NCBI GenBank assembly: GCA_964017045.1
Contig: OZ024810.1
Span: 2,204,111-2,268,110 of the forward strand
From: Omphiscola glabra
Lineage: Eukaryota > Mollusca > Gastropoda > Lymnaeidae
Reading direction: 5' to 3'
DNA length: 64,000 nt
The position numbers were made by a program, and so were the translations under genes. Below the pieces are notes generated by a model that was given only the letters and a program-made list of their open reading frames with translations, was not told the DNA's origin and did no database searches. Numbering within the stretch: position 1 is the first letter of the stretch; each line of letters begins with the position of its first letter. Below are positions 12,801 through 27,800 of the stretch, in pieces.

Positions 12801-15800
12801 TATATAAACATTAAAATTTGAGGATAAAATTAAGGTTAGCTTGCTGGTATCATTAATGTAAATAGCCAAAGACTTTTGGGGGTCAAGGCTAAACCATGTT
12901 TTAAGCTATATAAGATTATATTGTATTAGCTTCTATTGTATTTACAAATCTAATTGACACCCCCAGCCATTCTTTCACCTGGCTTTCTTATAATTACTTT
13001 GCATGTGCTTGTCAAATCTGGCGATCATCTTATGGATGCATTTTAGGCCATAGAAAGGTCATACAGACGGGTAGGGTTGTAAGTGTGGCAGTATTTATTG
13101 ATATGGATACCATCACCCCCTCCCCCTTTTTTTCTTCTCCATATATGTTAATGGTCTGTGCCTGTAGTGTAGATTTAGTCATCATAGGACATGGCCACAA
13201 TTTTTACTTTTCCTGCTTCATCTTGGATTTCCTTTTTTCTATTGTGGCTGAAATAAAGTTATTAAAACAATTAATAAAGTTATTAAAACAACTTTAATTC
13301 TACTTCTTTGTGTACATAAATAAATAAACCAATCCATCTAATTCTTTAATTTTCCCCAATATAAAGCACCAACTACAACAACAAGAAGAACAACAACTAC
13401 CAGAAGGCCCACCACTACACGACGCAGGCCAGGTAAGCATTGGTCCCCCTTAGCATTAAGCTTAAAGCGTCTTACGTTAAAATGATATAGCTGACACTCA
13501 TTATATCAAACAAGGATTGCAGGAAAATTCAAGAAGTTTTATAAAACTGATGTTTTTACAGGCAATTCTATAATATAGTCTGCTGGCAATTTTTTTGGTG
13601 TTGTTTACTTTTTGCTTCTTAAACGTTAAAGAGAAGACAGAAAGACATGAAATCATTAACATTTTGGACTGATTAGATCCACACAAATTTACCATTTAAA
13701 ATATATTGGGTTTTTTAAATATCAGCATTTCAGTGCTGTAAATTTAACTGAAATTTATGAAACTTTGTTCCTCTAATAAGGATTTCTGAATGGTAAAAAA
13801 TAACAACAAAAAAATGCTTCAACTTTTTATTTTAAATGGAATTATGTAGTCTAAAAGGTAAATTATTGTTATATGTTATCTGTGGGCCTAACAAAAGGGA
13901 CTAGTTGCAAAAGTTTTTGGATATACCCTACATAGTAAAGTGCTGACCTGGCTAATCCAGCTGGATATATCCTATATAGTAGAGCGCTGAGCTGACTAAT
14001 CCACCTGGATATATCCTATAGAATATAGGGCTGACCTGCCTAATCCAGTTGTATATATCATATAGAGTGCTGACCTGACTAATCCAGCTGGATATATCCT
14101 ATAGAGAAGAGTGCTGACCTGACTAATCCAGTGAATCACTGAATTAAGTCATTTTATAAACTTGGTGACCAAAAAAACAACTAACTGAACCAATCAGAAT
14201 ACATTTCAATAATAACTTAATGAGAAGACATTGTTAACTTTTCTATATTTAAATCAAATATTTCTGACAAAGCTAAACACTGATAGTGATATAATTAGAA
14301 AAGTTGTATTGCCGGAGCCCACAATGCCCCATGCAGGTTGTTGAGAAAATAAGCAGCTGTTGCTATCATTACCCCAGTGTACAAGGACATTGGCACCGAC
14401 ATCATCTACATGCTGGATTCAACCGTTGACAACCGTATCTTTGGCTGGATGAAATCATTCCTGCAGGACTTCACTGGCCAGATTACAGTGGACAATGGAG
14501 ACTGGAGGGTTGGTGGAATGACCTTTGACACCAATCCTAGAAGTGAATTCCAGCTCAATAGGTCAATTTTTACTGTTATTTAAATTGATTATTTTAACAT
14601 GAGCTTACTAATGTTAATGAATTTATGTCTAAAAACAGAAAAAACTATTTAATTAAAATTTATAAAAATAATTTTGTTCCTTGTAGAAAATTTCAGATTT
14701 TTTTTATATCAAAAGATAGATTGATAGTTTTTTGTATGGGTTGATATTAAATATTTAAAATAAAATATCTTAATGTTATCATACTCATGTTGTATGATGA
14801 ATAGCGGGTAATAAACGGCTCTCCTGAAGTTGTATGATGAACAGAGAGTAATAAACCGCTCTCCTGAAGTTGAATGATGAATAGAGAGTAATAAACTGCT
14901 CTCCTGAAGTTGTATGATGAATAGAGAGTAATAAACGGCTCTCCTGAAGTTGTATGATGAATAGAGAGTAATAAACGGCTCTCCTGAAGTTGTATGATGA
15001 ATCGAGAGTAATGAACGGCTCTCCTGAAGTTGTATGATGAATCGAGAGTAATAAACGGCTCTCCTGAAGTTGTATGATGAATAGAGAGTAATAAACGGCT
15101 CTCCTGAAGTTGTATGATGAATAGAGAGTAATAAACGGCTCTCCTGAAGTTGTATGATGAATAGAGAGTAATAAACGGCTCTCCTGAAGTTGTATGATGA
15201 ATAGAGAGTAATAAACGGCTCTCCTGAAGTTTTATGATGAATAGAGAGTAATAAACGGCTCTCCTGAAGTTGTATGATGAATAGAGAGTAATAAACGGCT
15301 CTCCTGAACATTTCCAGGTATGCATTCAATGATGAAGTGATCAATGGACTAAATCAGGTCAACAACAGACCAAGCGGAAGTGATCCTGACATTGCACGCG
15401 CCTTTGATTATGTCAGACAGTCCATGTTTATCAACAGTAATGGTGACCGACCCAGGGCCAGAAACTATGTCATTCTGCTTACAGGTTAGTATCACAATTT
15501 ATTAAAACTATGTCATCTCACATGAGGACTAGTATCTCAGGTCAAGCAAGGTTGCCATATCTAGTTTTATGTTCTCCACCATGCAATATGATGCATTCAT
15601 TGGAGGAGACGCTCGAATTAGCATCAGGTATCAACATGCCAGCAATCTGTTCACCCTTATATGGCTCCATGCAAAATCAAAGGTCTTGACTGAAATCATC
15701 AGGGATTTTCACTTTGCAGAGACATGTGCCCTTTATACTCAACAAGATGCAAATGTCTCCAATGCCCAAACAAACTTTGGTCTCACCATCAGTACTAAAC

Positions 15801-18800
15801 AGACTGAGGTGACTCACCAGCTGACACCTGGACAGCCCTATCTAGAGGGGACCCCTAAACAGGCTGAGGTGACTCACCAGCTGGCACCTTGTCAGCCCTA
15901 TCTAGAGGGGACCCCTAAACAGACTGAGGTGACTCACCAGCTGGCACCTGGACAGTCCTATCTAGAGGGGACCACTAAACAGACTGAGGGACTCACCAGC
16001 TAGCACCTGGACAGTCCTATCTAGAGGGGACCACTAAACAGACTGAGTTGACTCACCAGCTGGCACCTTGTCAGCCCTATCAATAGGGGACCACTAAACA
16101 GACTGAGGTGACTCACCAGCCAGCACCTAGACAGCCCTATCTAGAAGGGACCACTAAACAGAGGTGACTCACCAGCTAGCACCTGGACAGCCCTATCTAG
16201 AGCTGACCACTTACTTACTTTGACTGCAAACTGTGATTTTGAAGACGAGGTGAATTTTTGTTTGCTGGAGCCAGTGCAAGCTTCGGAAACCGCCATGGTA
16301 ACTGATATCCAATATTTTTTTAAAGACAACATTCAGTGTCTGACCTGTCTTCCCAGTGGTCTTCTAGTTCTCTCTCTGAAGACAGCATTCAGTGTCTGAC
16401 CTGTCTTCCCAGTGGTCTTCTATTTCTCTCTCTGAAGACAGCATTCAGTGTCTGACCTGTCTCCTCAGTGGTCTTCTATTTCTCTCTCTGAAGACAGCAT
16501 TCAGTGTCTGACCTGTCTCCTCAGTGGTCTTCTATTTCTCTCTCTGAAGACAGCATTCAGTGTCTGACATGTCTCCTCAGTGGTCCTCTATTTCTCTCTG
16601 ACATTGATGGGAGTTTCGATGACTAAAGTTGGTGTAAGATCAAACATGAGCAATATATTCATTCATTCTTCACGTAATCAGCTCATAATTGCCTAAGCCG
16701 CATATACATTGGTTCTATTTAGATATGTATTTAGTATTGAGGCTTAAGGAGTGTATGTTTATGTCCTTTATTATCTTTGTATTACATGCACAGCATTTCT
16801 TTGTAATACATCTTGTGATAATTCAATGTTAACCCACACTTCTTTAAGCCAATCCTTTGATATAATACATTTTCCACTAATCATTTTTAGTTCCTTTCTC
16901 CACAGTCTACTGATATCAATTATTTTATTTACTATCCATATACATCTATCTCATTCTCAATTTACCTATTTATCCTAGCATAAAAGCCATCAAAAGTGAC
17001 AGAAGAAAATCAATTTTTAAAAAGTGCACATAAGATATAAATCATAGGTAAAGGGAAAGTAAAGGGAAATAATTATTTCAACACAGCTAACATGAATTAT
17101 TTCTCTACTTCCCTTAAATGTGTACTATTTTTAGCATCAAACAAAGTGAATAATGAGATAGTTTACTCTTTAAAAAAATGATGGTCATTTCAAAGGTTGA
17201 CTCACTTGGCTTTGATCCAAGACATGTGGCATGAATAACATGATGAACTTTTCTACATCCTATAATGATGGTGTTCTACAGGCAAAGAACAAAGTTTGAA
17301 TACAGACCTTAGCTATGCAGCAGCCAACAGACTCAAGGACCTTGGAGTGAACATCTACACCATTGGCTTCAATTTCAGGGACAGCAGAGAGCTGGATGAG
17401 ATAAGCTCCAAGCCAGTGGATGATTTCAGGACTTTGATCTTCTCAGAGGAGCAGTTGAGAGAGCTGGCCACCACTTACATCTATAACATGAACAGAGGTC
17501 AGTCTCCAGCAGTGGACAAAGTTTAACTACATTTTTTTGGCCAGAGAGAAATAATTTGCTCTCATTTAGGCAAAACATGAACTTTCATTTACAGTGTGAC
17601 AGAAACTTGAACTTTCATTTGCAATGTGACAGAAACTTGAACTTTCATTTGCAATGTGACAGAAACTTGAACTTTCATTTACAGTTTGACAGAAACTTGA
17701 ACATTCATTTGCTATGTGACAGAGACTTGAACTTTCATTTGCAATGTGACACAAAATGTTAATAAAATTGCCAGGTTTTTTTGTGTGTTTTTTTTCTTGC
17801 ATATTTTAAAAAATAACATTGACAAATTTCTGACATGTTGCATCCTCTAAAATGTAACTTGTACCGGGACATCCCATGATCTTTCTGTTTTTTAATGAAA
17901 ATTTATGATATCATTATAGAACCTAATGATAATAATAGTGTAACTGCCTCCTTTATCGATGATCAAGATTTTTTTAATTTCTTCCCAAAAGCTCCTCCTC
18001 CAGTCATCAGGACAACCACTAGGAGACCAATTGAAATAACGACTCGTAGACCCGTCCCTGTTTACACAGGTCAATTGTTGTTTATTTGCTACCGTTTTTT
18101 TTTATATTGTAGGCAAAGTTGAATGGTTATTGCTACTTCAAAAGAATGAATTCTTTTATATTGTAGGCAAAGTTAAATGGTTATTGCTACTTCAAAAGAA
18201 TGAATTCTTTTATATTGTAGGCAAAGTTGAATGGTTATTGCTACTTCAATATATTGTGGGCAGAGTTGGATGATTATTGCTACTTCAAAAGAGTGAATTA
18301 TTGAAGAATTCATTTAAGTCCCTATGGATGGATTTTTTTTTAATAGTAAAAATGGAAAAAAGTGATGTGTTGAAAAGAGGACAGAATATTTTTTAGTTCA
18401 TGTTAAGTATGTATTAAGCTCATCCAATGATGTTCAGCCATCTAGCCATCTGTTAAGTTCCACTTGCCTCTGTCTGCTCCTCAACTCTTTTAACAATTAG
18501 TAACTGTTCTCCTAGACTCATTCAGTTTAAAATTAAAATTGTGCTCATTTTTAAAATCAGGAGACTGCAACTCTAGAGGAGATGTGATCTTTGTCCTGGA
18601 TTCATCTGGCAGTGTGGGTGAGGACAACTTCAGAATGATGAAGAATTTCACCTATGCAGCCATCAAAGACCTAAACACTGAATCAGGAGCTTTCCAGATT
18701 GGTGTCATGACATTTAGGTCAGTCCTCTGACTTCTAGGCCCTATTGCCAGGCAAAGATGCATTAAACAGGACTTAAAAATGACATGCCGTATTTTTCACC

Positions 18801-21800
18801 ATTAAAATAATCTACACTATAGTTGTTAAAATGACATGCAATATTTTTCACCATTGAAATAATCTACACTATAGTTGTTAAAATGACATGCCATATTTTT
18901 CACCATTGAAATAATCTACACTATAGTTGTTAAAATGACATGCCATATTTTTCACCAGTGAAATAATCTACACTATAGTTGTTAAAATATCATGCCATGT
19001 TTTTCACCATTGAAATAATCTACACTATAGTTGTTAAAATATCATGCCATGTTTTTCACCATTGAAATAATCTACACTATAGTTGTTAAAATGACATGCC
19101 ATATTTTTCACCATTGAAATAATCTACACTATATTTGTTAAAATGACATGCCATATTTTTCACCATTGAAATAATCTACACTATAGTTGTTAAAATGACA
19201 TGCCATATTTTTCACCATTGAAATAATCTACAATATAGTTGTTAAAATGACATGCCATATTTTCACCATTGAAATAATCTACACTATAGTTGTTAAAATG
19301 ACATGCCATATTTTTCACCATTGAAATAATCTACACTATATTTGTTAAAATGACATGCCATATTTTTCACCATTGAAATAATCTACACTATATTTGTTAA
19401 AATGACATGCCATATTTTTCAACATTGAAATAATCTACACTATAGTTGTTAAAATGACATGCCATATTTTTCACCATTGAAATAATCTACACTATAGTTG
19501 TTAAAATAAACAACTAGATAAGATTTTCCAGCACACAAACCCAGTCAGTTCAAACTTCTTACAAATTATATTTTGAATCCATAGTAATGTTCATACAAGA
19601 GTTATCGTTCTTATGTACATTACTAACCAAGGAACCTAGGTTTTTCTAGATATAATTTATTTATTAAGTCAAATAAATAGTCGATTTTCTTTTGAGCTTT
19701 AAAAGTAAATAATTTGTTTACTTCCCTGTTTCTGTTCCATCTGTTCAGTGACTCTGCAAGCATTGAGTTCCACCTCAGGGAACACACATCGAAGCAAGAG
19801 ATCTATGACGCCATCCAGAAGATTCCTTACGTCTATGGATACACTCACACAGCCGAAGCTCTCAGACGAGTCAGAACTGAAATGTTCACTTCGAGGAACG
19901 GAGATCGACCAGGTCAGCCGTTAGATTTTGTATGCTCCACCAAGTCCTTTCCTGCTGTTGTTTGTAAATATAAAGCAGGAACAAAATCAGCTTTCAATGT
20001 AAATGTAAAGCAGGAACAAAATCAGCTTTTAATGTAAATATAATGCAGGAACAAAATCAGCTTTTAATGTAAATATAATGCAGGAACAAAATCAGCTTTC
20101 AATGTAAATATAAGGCAGGAACAAAATCAGCTTTCAATATTTTGGGTTTCACCAACAGAGGCGATATAAAGTTACAGCAATATAATACTGTGTTGTTCCT
20201 TTCTTGTTTCGCTATTAAAAAAATGTTTCAATATTTTGTTAATAGTGGAGTTTTTAAATATTGAAGGCACTGTTTACTTAATAAAGTAACAAAATGGTGA
20301 AAAACACAACGATCTTAAGAACTTTTTCATAAATAGAATACAACAAGGGTTGATAATTGAATAAACTCCAACTTGACTTGGGGAGATCTTTTATTTAAAT
20401 AAATGTTAGAGCATATTTCCAATTTATTTTAAACTTTACAATTAAGGGGGTACTGGTAATGAAGTACTGTTGTACCATCATACTCTTTAATGAAGTACTG
20501 TTATACCGTACTTTTGTACTGTTCAACCAATAATCTGAAATTTAGTTTGTGGAGCTAGTGCAGGGGACTCGTTAACCTTGGATGGCAACTCATCTGAGAG
20601 AAGGAAAAATCTGAATTCAAACCCGGGGATGGAGTCCCATTGGTGGTATGACATGCACACAATGAAACATTCCAACAACTCCTGCGGCGCCACTGGTGCC
20701 ATGCTGTACCATCCTCGCATGATGTTCCCTTGGTTTATCTAGATGGGTGAAGAGAGATGATATGCTGTCTAGGGAAACAGCTTTTCCTCATAAAGAAAAA
20801 TGTCCCAGGCCTTGTGATTTTGTCCTGTGAAATCTACACCATCCTCACATTGTGATGTACAGATGAATCTACACCATCCTCACATTGTGACGTATAGATG
20901 AATGTACACCATCCTTACATTGTGACGTGCAGATGCCAAGAAATTTATGAAACTAAAATATACAAGAATTAACAATAGCTGTGTTTCTTTTTTACTTTAA
21001 AAAAGAAACTTCTCTTGAATCTTATCAAGTATCCTTTTTGAAAAATGCAAAACTAAAATTCAACTATTCTCTTATCGTATCTTCTCTTATCGTATCTTCT
21101 CTTATCTTATCTTCTGGAATTCCAAACATCATTAAAAAGAAGGTACAACTTATATATGTAATTTCCTCTAGTTCTCTCATAAACATAAAGTCACTTCACT
21201 AGCATGCACAAGCCAAATATACTTGACTACCAAAGAGATCTGGGTTATATACTATACTAAAATACTTCAATATCAATGATGTAATCTCATCTCAGTGGTT
21301 TCAATATCAATGATGTAATCTCATCTCAATGGTTTCAATATCAATGATGTAATCTCATCTCAGTGGTTTCAATATCAATGATGTCATCTCATCTCAGTGG
21401 TTTCAATATCAATGATGTCATCTCATCTCAGTGGTTTCAATATCAATGATGTAATCTCATCTCAGTGGTTTCAATATCAATGATGTAATCTCATCTCAGT
21501 GGTTTCAATATCAATGATGTCATCTCATCTCAGTGGTTTCAATATCAATGATGTCATCTCATCTCAGTGGTTTCAATATCAATGATGTAATCTCATCTCA
21601 GTGGTTTCAATATCAATGATGTCATCTCATCTCTGTGGTTTCAATATCAATGATGTCATCTCATCTCAGTGGTTTCCTATCAATGATGTAATCTCATCTC
21701 AGTGGTTTCAATATCAATGATGTAATCTCATCTCAGTGGTTTCAATATCAATGATGTAATCTCATCTCAGTGGTTTCCTATCAATGATGTAATCTCATCT

Positions 21801-24800
21801 CAGTGGTTTCAATATCAATGATGTAATCTCATCTCAGTGGTTTCAATATCAATGATGTAATCTCATCTCAGTGGTTTCAATATCAATGATGTAATCTCAT
21901 CTCAGTGGTTTCAATATCAATGATGTCATCTCATCTCAGTGGTTTCCTATCAATGATGCAATCTCATCTCAGTGGTTTCCTATCAATGATGTAATCTCAT
22001 CTCAGTGGTTTCAATATCAATGATGTCATCTCATCTCAGTGGTTTCCTATCAATGATGCAATCTCATCTCAGTGGTTTCAATATCAATGATGTAATCTCA
22101 CCTCAATGGTTTCCTATCAATGATGTAATCTCATCTCAATGGTTTCCTATCAATGATGTAATCTCATCTCAGTGGTTTCAATATCAATGATGTAATCTCA
22201 CCTCAATGGTTTCCTATCAATGATGTAATCTCATCTCAATGGTTTCCTATCAATGATGTAATCTCATCTCAGTGGTTTCAATATCAATGATGTCATCTCA
22301 TCTCGGTGGTTTCAATATCAATGATGTAATCTCATCTCAGTGGTTTCCTATCAATGATGTAATCTCATCTCAGTGGTTTCAATATCAATGATGTAATCTC
22401 ATCTCAGTGGTTTCAATATCAATGATGTAATCTCATCTCAATGGTTTCAATATCAATGATGTCATCTCATCTCTGTGGTTTCCTATCAATGATGTCATCT
22501 CATCTCTGTGGTTTCAATATCAATGATGCAATCTCATCTCAGTGGTTTCCTATCAATGATGTAATCTCATCTCAATGGTTTCCTATCAATGATGTAATCT
22601 CATCTCAGTGGTTTCCTATCAATGATGTAATCTCATCTCAATGGTTTCAATATCAATGATGTAATCTCATCTCAGTGGTTTCAATATCAATGATGTAATC
22701 TCACCTCAATGGTTTCCTATCAATGATGTAATCTCATCTCAATGGTTTCCTATCAATGATGTAATCTCATCTCAGTGGTTTCAATATCAATGATGTCATC
22801 TCATCTCGGTGGTTTCAATATCAATGATGTAATCTCATCTCAGTGGTTTCCTATCAATGATGTCATCTCATCTCAATGGTTTCAATATCAATGATATAAT
22901 CTCATCTCAGTGGTTTCCTATCAATGATGTAATCTCATCTCAGTGGTTTCAATATCAATGATGTAATCTCATCTCGGTGGTTTCAATATCAATGATGTAA
23001 TCTCATCTCAATGGTTTCAATATCAATGATGTAATCTCATCTCAGTGGTTTCAATATTTGTGATGTAATCTCTTCTCAGTGGTTTCAATATCAATGATGT
23101 AATCTCATCTCAGTGGTTTCAATATCAATGATGTAATCTCTTCTCAGTGGTTTCAATATCAATGATGTAATCTCATCTCAGTGGTTTCAATATCAATGAT
23201 GTAATCTCTTCTCAGTGGTTTCAATATCAATGATGTAATCTCATCTCAATGGTTTCAATATCAATGATGTAATCTTATCTCAGTGGTTTCAATATTTGTG
23301 ATGTAATCTCTTCTCAGACTATGAGTAGCAACATTTGAACTTCCATGTCTCTGAGATTATAAGTAGCAATGTTTGAATTCCAATATAGTAACACAATTAT
23401 AATAGCTTGTTTAAGACTTTTTTTCTGACACATGTTATACATTTTTAGATGTTCCCAACCTCCTCGTTGTGGTGACTGATGGTCAGTCAAATATCAATCA
23501 CCTGGACACTCAGCCTGAGGCAAGAAGAGTGAAAGCCACTGGCACCACTATCATCACTGTTGGTGTCGGAGTGGATGACAAGACTGAGCTGCAAGGACTC
23601 ACCTCCCCCCCGGTGGCTGAAAATATGCTGGAGGCTACAAACTTTGAAAGCCTGGAGCACTTATCCCAACTTATCGTTACCCCACTATGTACAGGTCAGT
23701 GTCTTCATGTTGTGTTTCTGTGAATGCCGTTGAGTTTGTACTAAAAGTCCAACTTCTTGACAGCTCATGGACTATAATAAAAAAACCTTGGCCAGAAATG
23801 GCAGATGTTTAGTGAAACATTTTTAAACTATGAGCTAATCCTATTTCAGCATCCTAATTGATTAATATTTTCTTAACACTTCCAAAGCTTTTAAGTCAAG
23901 TAGCTATAAAGCTTTTAAGTCAAGTGACTTAGAGTGACTTCATGATTAATGCCATCAACTCACTAATAACATTATAAATATGACACACACACACACACAC
24001 CCCCCTGGTCACAAAACCTCTCCAGTTGTTTTTTTTTCTTTGACACAGATGTTGATCTGTGCAGGAACGACCCGTGCCGAAATGGAGGAACCTGTGTTGA
24101 TGGCCTCAGATCCTACATTTGTGTTTGCCCCACTGGTTTTTATGGAGACAATTGTGAAAAAGGTAAGAACATTTTAGCTTGCACCTTTTTGTTGTCATTG
24201 ACTGCTAAAGAAAGGAAAGTTAAATGGGATTTTTAGAAACAAAAAAATGCCTTTCCACTTAGGTTTTTTTATTTAGGATTTCCTACTCCCCAAAAATGGC
24301 AGCCTGCCTGGACCAGTGAGTCCTTCCATGTGGCTAGTGGACCAGTGAGTCCTTCCATGTGGCTAGTGGACCAGTGAGTCCTTCCATGTGGCTAGTTGAC
24401 ATTAGCTGGAGATAACCCCAGACAATTCAGCCACACTACATCCTAGTTAAGCACCACTTCCTTGTTATGCACAACTTCCTAGTTATGCACTACATCCTAG
24501 TTATGCACAACTTCCTAGTTATGAACTACTTTCTAGTTATGCACAATTTCCTAGTTATGCACTACTACCTAGGTATGCTAGTTATGCACAACTTCCTTGT
24601 TATGCACAACTTCCTAGTTATGCACTACTTCCTAGTTATGCACAATTTCCTAGCTATTCACTACTTCCTAGTTAGGCACTACTTCCTAGTTATGCACAAC
24701 TTCCTAGTTATTTCATAGTTATGCACAACTTTCTAGTTATGCACTACTTCCTAGTTATGCACTACTTCCTAGTTATGCACCACTTCCTAGTTATGCACCA

Positions 24801-27800
24801 CTTCCTAGTTATGCACCACTTTCTAGTTATGCACCACTTCCTAGTTATGCAGCACTTCCTAGTTATGCACTACTTCCTAGTTATGCACTACTTTCTATTT
24901 ATGCACTACAGATGTCCTACAAATGTCCTACAAATGGGCTGTTATAAAAGACAGTGATCATTTTTTTTTTCAAATATGAATATATTCTCGTACACTGACT
25001 AATATACTCAAAATGTATGCTGTTGATCAAGTATTGATCATATATTGGTTATATCAAGTCTTGATCATACATTGGTTATATCAAGTATTGATCATATAAG
25101 GGTTATTTCAAGTAATGATCATATAATGGTTATATCAAGTATTGATCATATAATGGTTATATCAAGTATTGATCATATAATGGTTATATAAAGTATTGGT
25201 CATATAATGGTTATATCAAGTATTGATGATATAATGGTTATATCAAGTATTGATCATATATTGGTTATATCAAGTATTGATCATATATTGGTTATATCAA
25301 GCATTGATCATATAATGGTTATATCAAGTATTGATCATATAATGGTTATATCAAGTATTGATCATATAATGGTTATATCAAGTATTGATCATATAATGGT
25401 TATATCAAGTATTGATCATATAATTGTTATATCAAGTATTGATCATATAATGGTTATATCAAGTATTGATCATATAATGGTTATATCAAGTATTGATCAT
25501 ATATTGGTTATATCAAGTATTGATCATATAATGGTTATATCAAGTATTGATCATATATTGGTTATATCAAGTATTGATCATATATTGGTTATATCAAGTA
25601 TTGATCATATATTGGTTATATCAAGTATTGATCATATATTGGTTATATCAAGTATTGATCATATATTGGTTATATCAAGTATTGATCATATAATGGTTAT
25701 ATCAAGTATTGATCATACAATGGTTATATCAAGTATTGATCATATAATGGTTATATCAAGTATTGATCATATAATGGTTATATCAAGTATTGATCATATA
25801 ATGGTTATATCAAGTATTGATCATACATTGGTTATATCAAGTATTGTTCATATAATGGTTATATCAAGTATTGATCATATATTGGATATATCAAGTATTG
25901 ATCATATAATGGTTATATCAAGTATTGATCATATATTGGATATATCAAGTATTGATCATATAATGGTTATATCAAGTATTGATCATATAATGGTTATAGC
26001 AAGTATTGATCATATAATGGTTATATCAAGTATTGATCATATAATTGTTATATCAAGTATTGATCATATAATGGTTAGATCAAGTATTGATCATATATTG
26101 GTTATATCAAGTATTGATCATATAATGGTTATATCAAGTATTGATCATATATTGGATATATCAAGTATTGATCATATAATGGTTATATCAAGTATTGATC
26201 ATACAATGGTTATATCAAGTATTGATCATATAATGGTTATATCAAGTATTGATCATATATTGGTTATATCAAGTATTGTTCATATAATGGTTATATCAAG
26301 TATTGATCATATATTGGATATATCAAGTATTGATCATATAATGGTTATATCAAGTATTGATCATACAATGGTTATATCAAGTATTGATCATATAATGGTT
26401 ATATCAAGTATTGATCATATAATGGTTATATCAAGTATTGATCATATAATGGTTATATCAAGTATTGATCATATAATGGTTATATCAAGTATTGATCATA
26501 TAATGGTTATATCAAGTATTGATCATACAATGGTTATATCAAGTATTGATCATATAATGGTTATATCAAGTATTGATCATATATTGGTTATATCAAGTAT
26601 TGTTCATATAATGGTTATATCAAGTATTGATCATATATTGGATATATCAAGTATTGATCATATAATGGTTATATCTAGTATTGATCATATAATGGTTATA
26701 TCAAGTATTGATCATATAATGGTTATATCAAGTATTGATCATATAATGGTTATATCAAGTATTGATCATATAATGGTTATATCAAGTATTGATCAATATT
26801 TGTTCTGATATGATTGTCATTGGATGGAACTTGCAGCGCTTGTATTTTATTTACCATAAAATTCATTTATAATGATGAATAATAGTGAGAACAGGGTTAA
26901 TGAAAAATTTGGAGATTAGATAACATCCATCAGTAGTCAGTAATACAATAAAATTTATTTATAATAATGAATAATAGTGAGAACATCCATCAGTAGTCAG
27001 TAATACAATAAAATTTGTTTTTATTTAAGTGCTAGACATACTTTTGTTTTAAAGCTTTCTCCCTGCACATGAGTCTTTGTGTTTCTCTGCAGAGTTCTCT
27101 TTCTTTGTGTTTCTCTGCAGAGTTCTCTTTCTTTGTGTTTCTCTGCAGAGTTCTCTTTCTTTGTGTTTCTCTGCAGAGTTCTCTTTCTTTGTGTTTCTCT
27201 GCAGAGTTCTCTTTCTTTGCGTTTCTCTGCAGAGTTCTCTTTCTTTGTGTTTCTCTGCAGAGTTCTCTTTCTTTGCGTTTCTCTGCAGAGTTCTCTTTCT
27301 TTGTGTTTCTCTGCAGAGTTCTCTTTCTTTGTGTTTCTCTGCAGAGTTCTCTTTCTTTGTGTTTCTCTGCAGAGTTCTCTTTCTTTGCGTTTCTCTGCAG
27401 AGTTCTCTTTCTTTGTGTTTCTCTGCAGAGTTCTCTTTCTTTGCGTTTCTCTGCAGAGTTCTCTTTCTTTGTGTTTCTCTGCAGAGTTCTCTTTCTTTGT
27501 GTTTCTCTGCAGAGTTCTCTTTCTTTGTGTTTCTCTGCAGAGTTCTCTTTCTTTGCGTTTCTCTGCAGAGTTCTCTTTCTTTGTGTTTCTCTGCAGAGTT
27601 CTCTTTCTTTGTGTTTCTCTGCAGAGTTCTCTTTCTTTGTGTTTCTCTGCAGAGTTCTCTTTCTTTGCGTTTCTCTGCAGAGTTCTCTTTCTTTGCGTTT
27701 CTCTGCAGAGTTCTCTTTCTTTGTGTTTCTCTGCAGAGTTCTCTTTCTTTGTGTTTCTCTGCAGAGTTCTCTTTCTTTGCGTTTCTCTGCAGAGTTCTCT

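Noticed and set aside
15569..16003. 144-codon plus-strand frame in intron 13
   Set aside because: More than half is the 60-bp repeat; the rest has no recognisable domain and no splice support.
17920..17991. 24-residue extension of exon 15 using an upstream acceptor
   Set aside because: In frame and starts EP like exon 4, but the acceptor has a poor pyrimidine tract compared with the one at 17991; kept only as an alternative.
25207..26808. 533-codon plus-strand open frame of VISSIDHIM repeats
   Set aside because: Created by a 27-bp repeat divisible by 3 and lacking stops; no non-repetitive sequence, and it lies inside an intron of the VWA/EGF gene.
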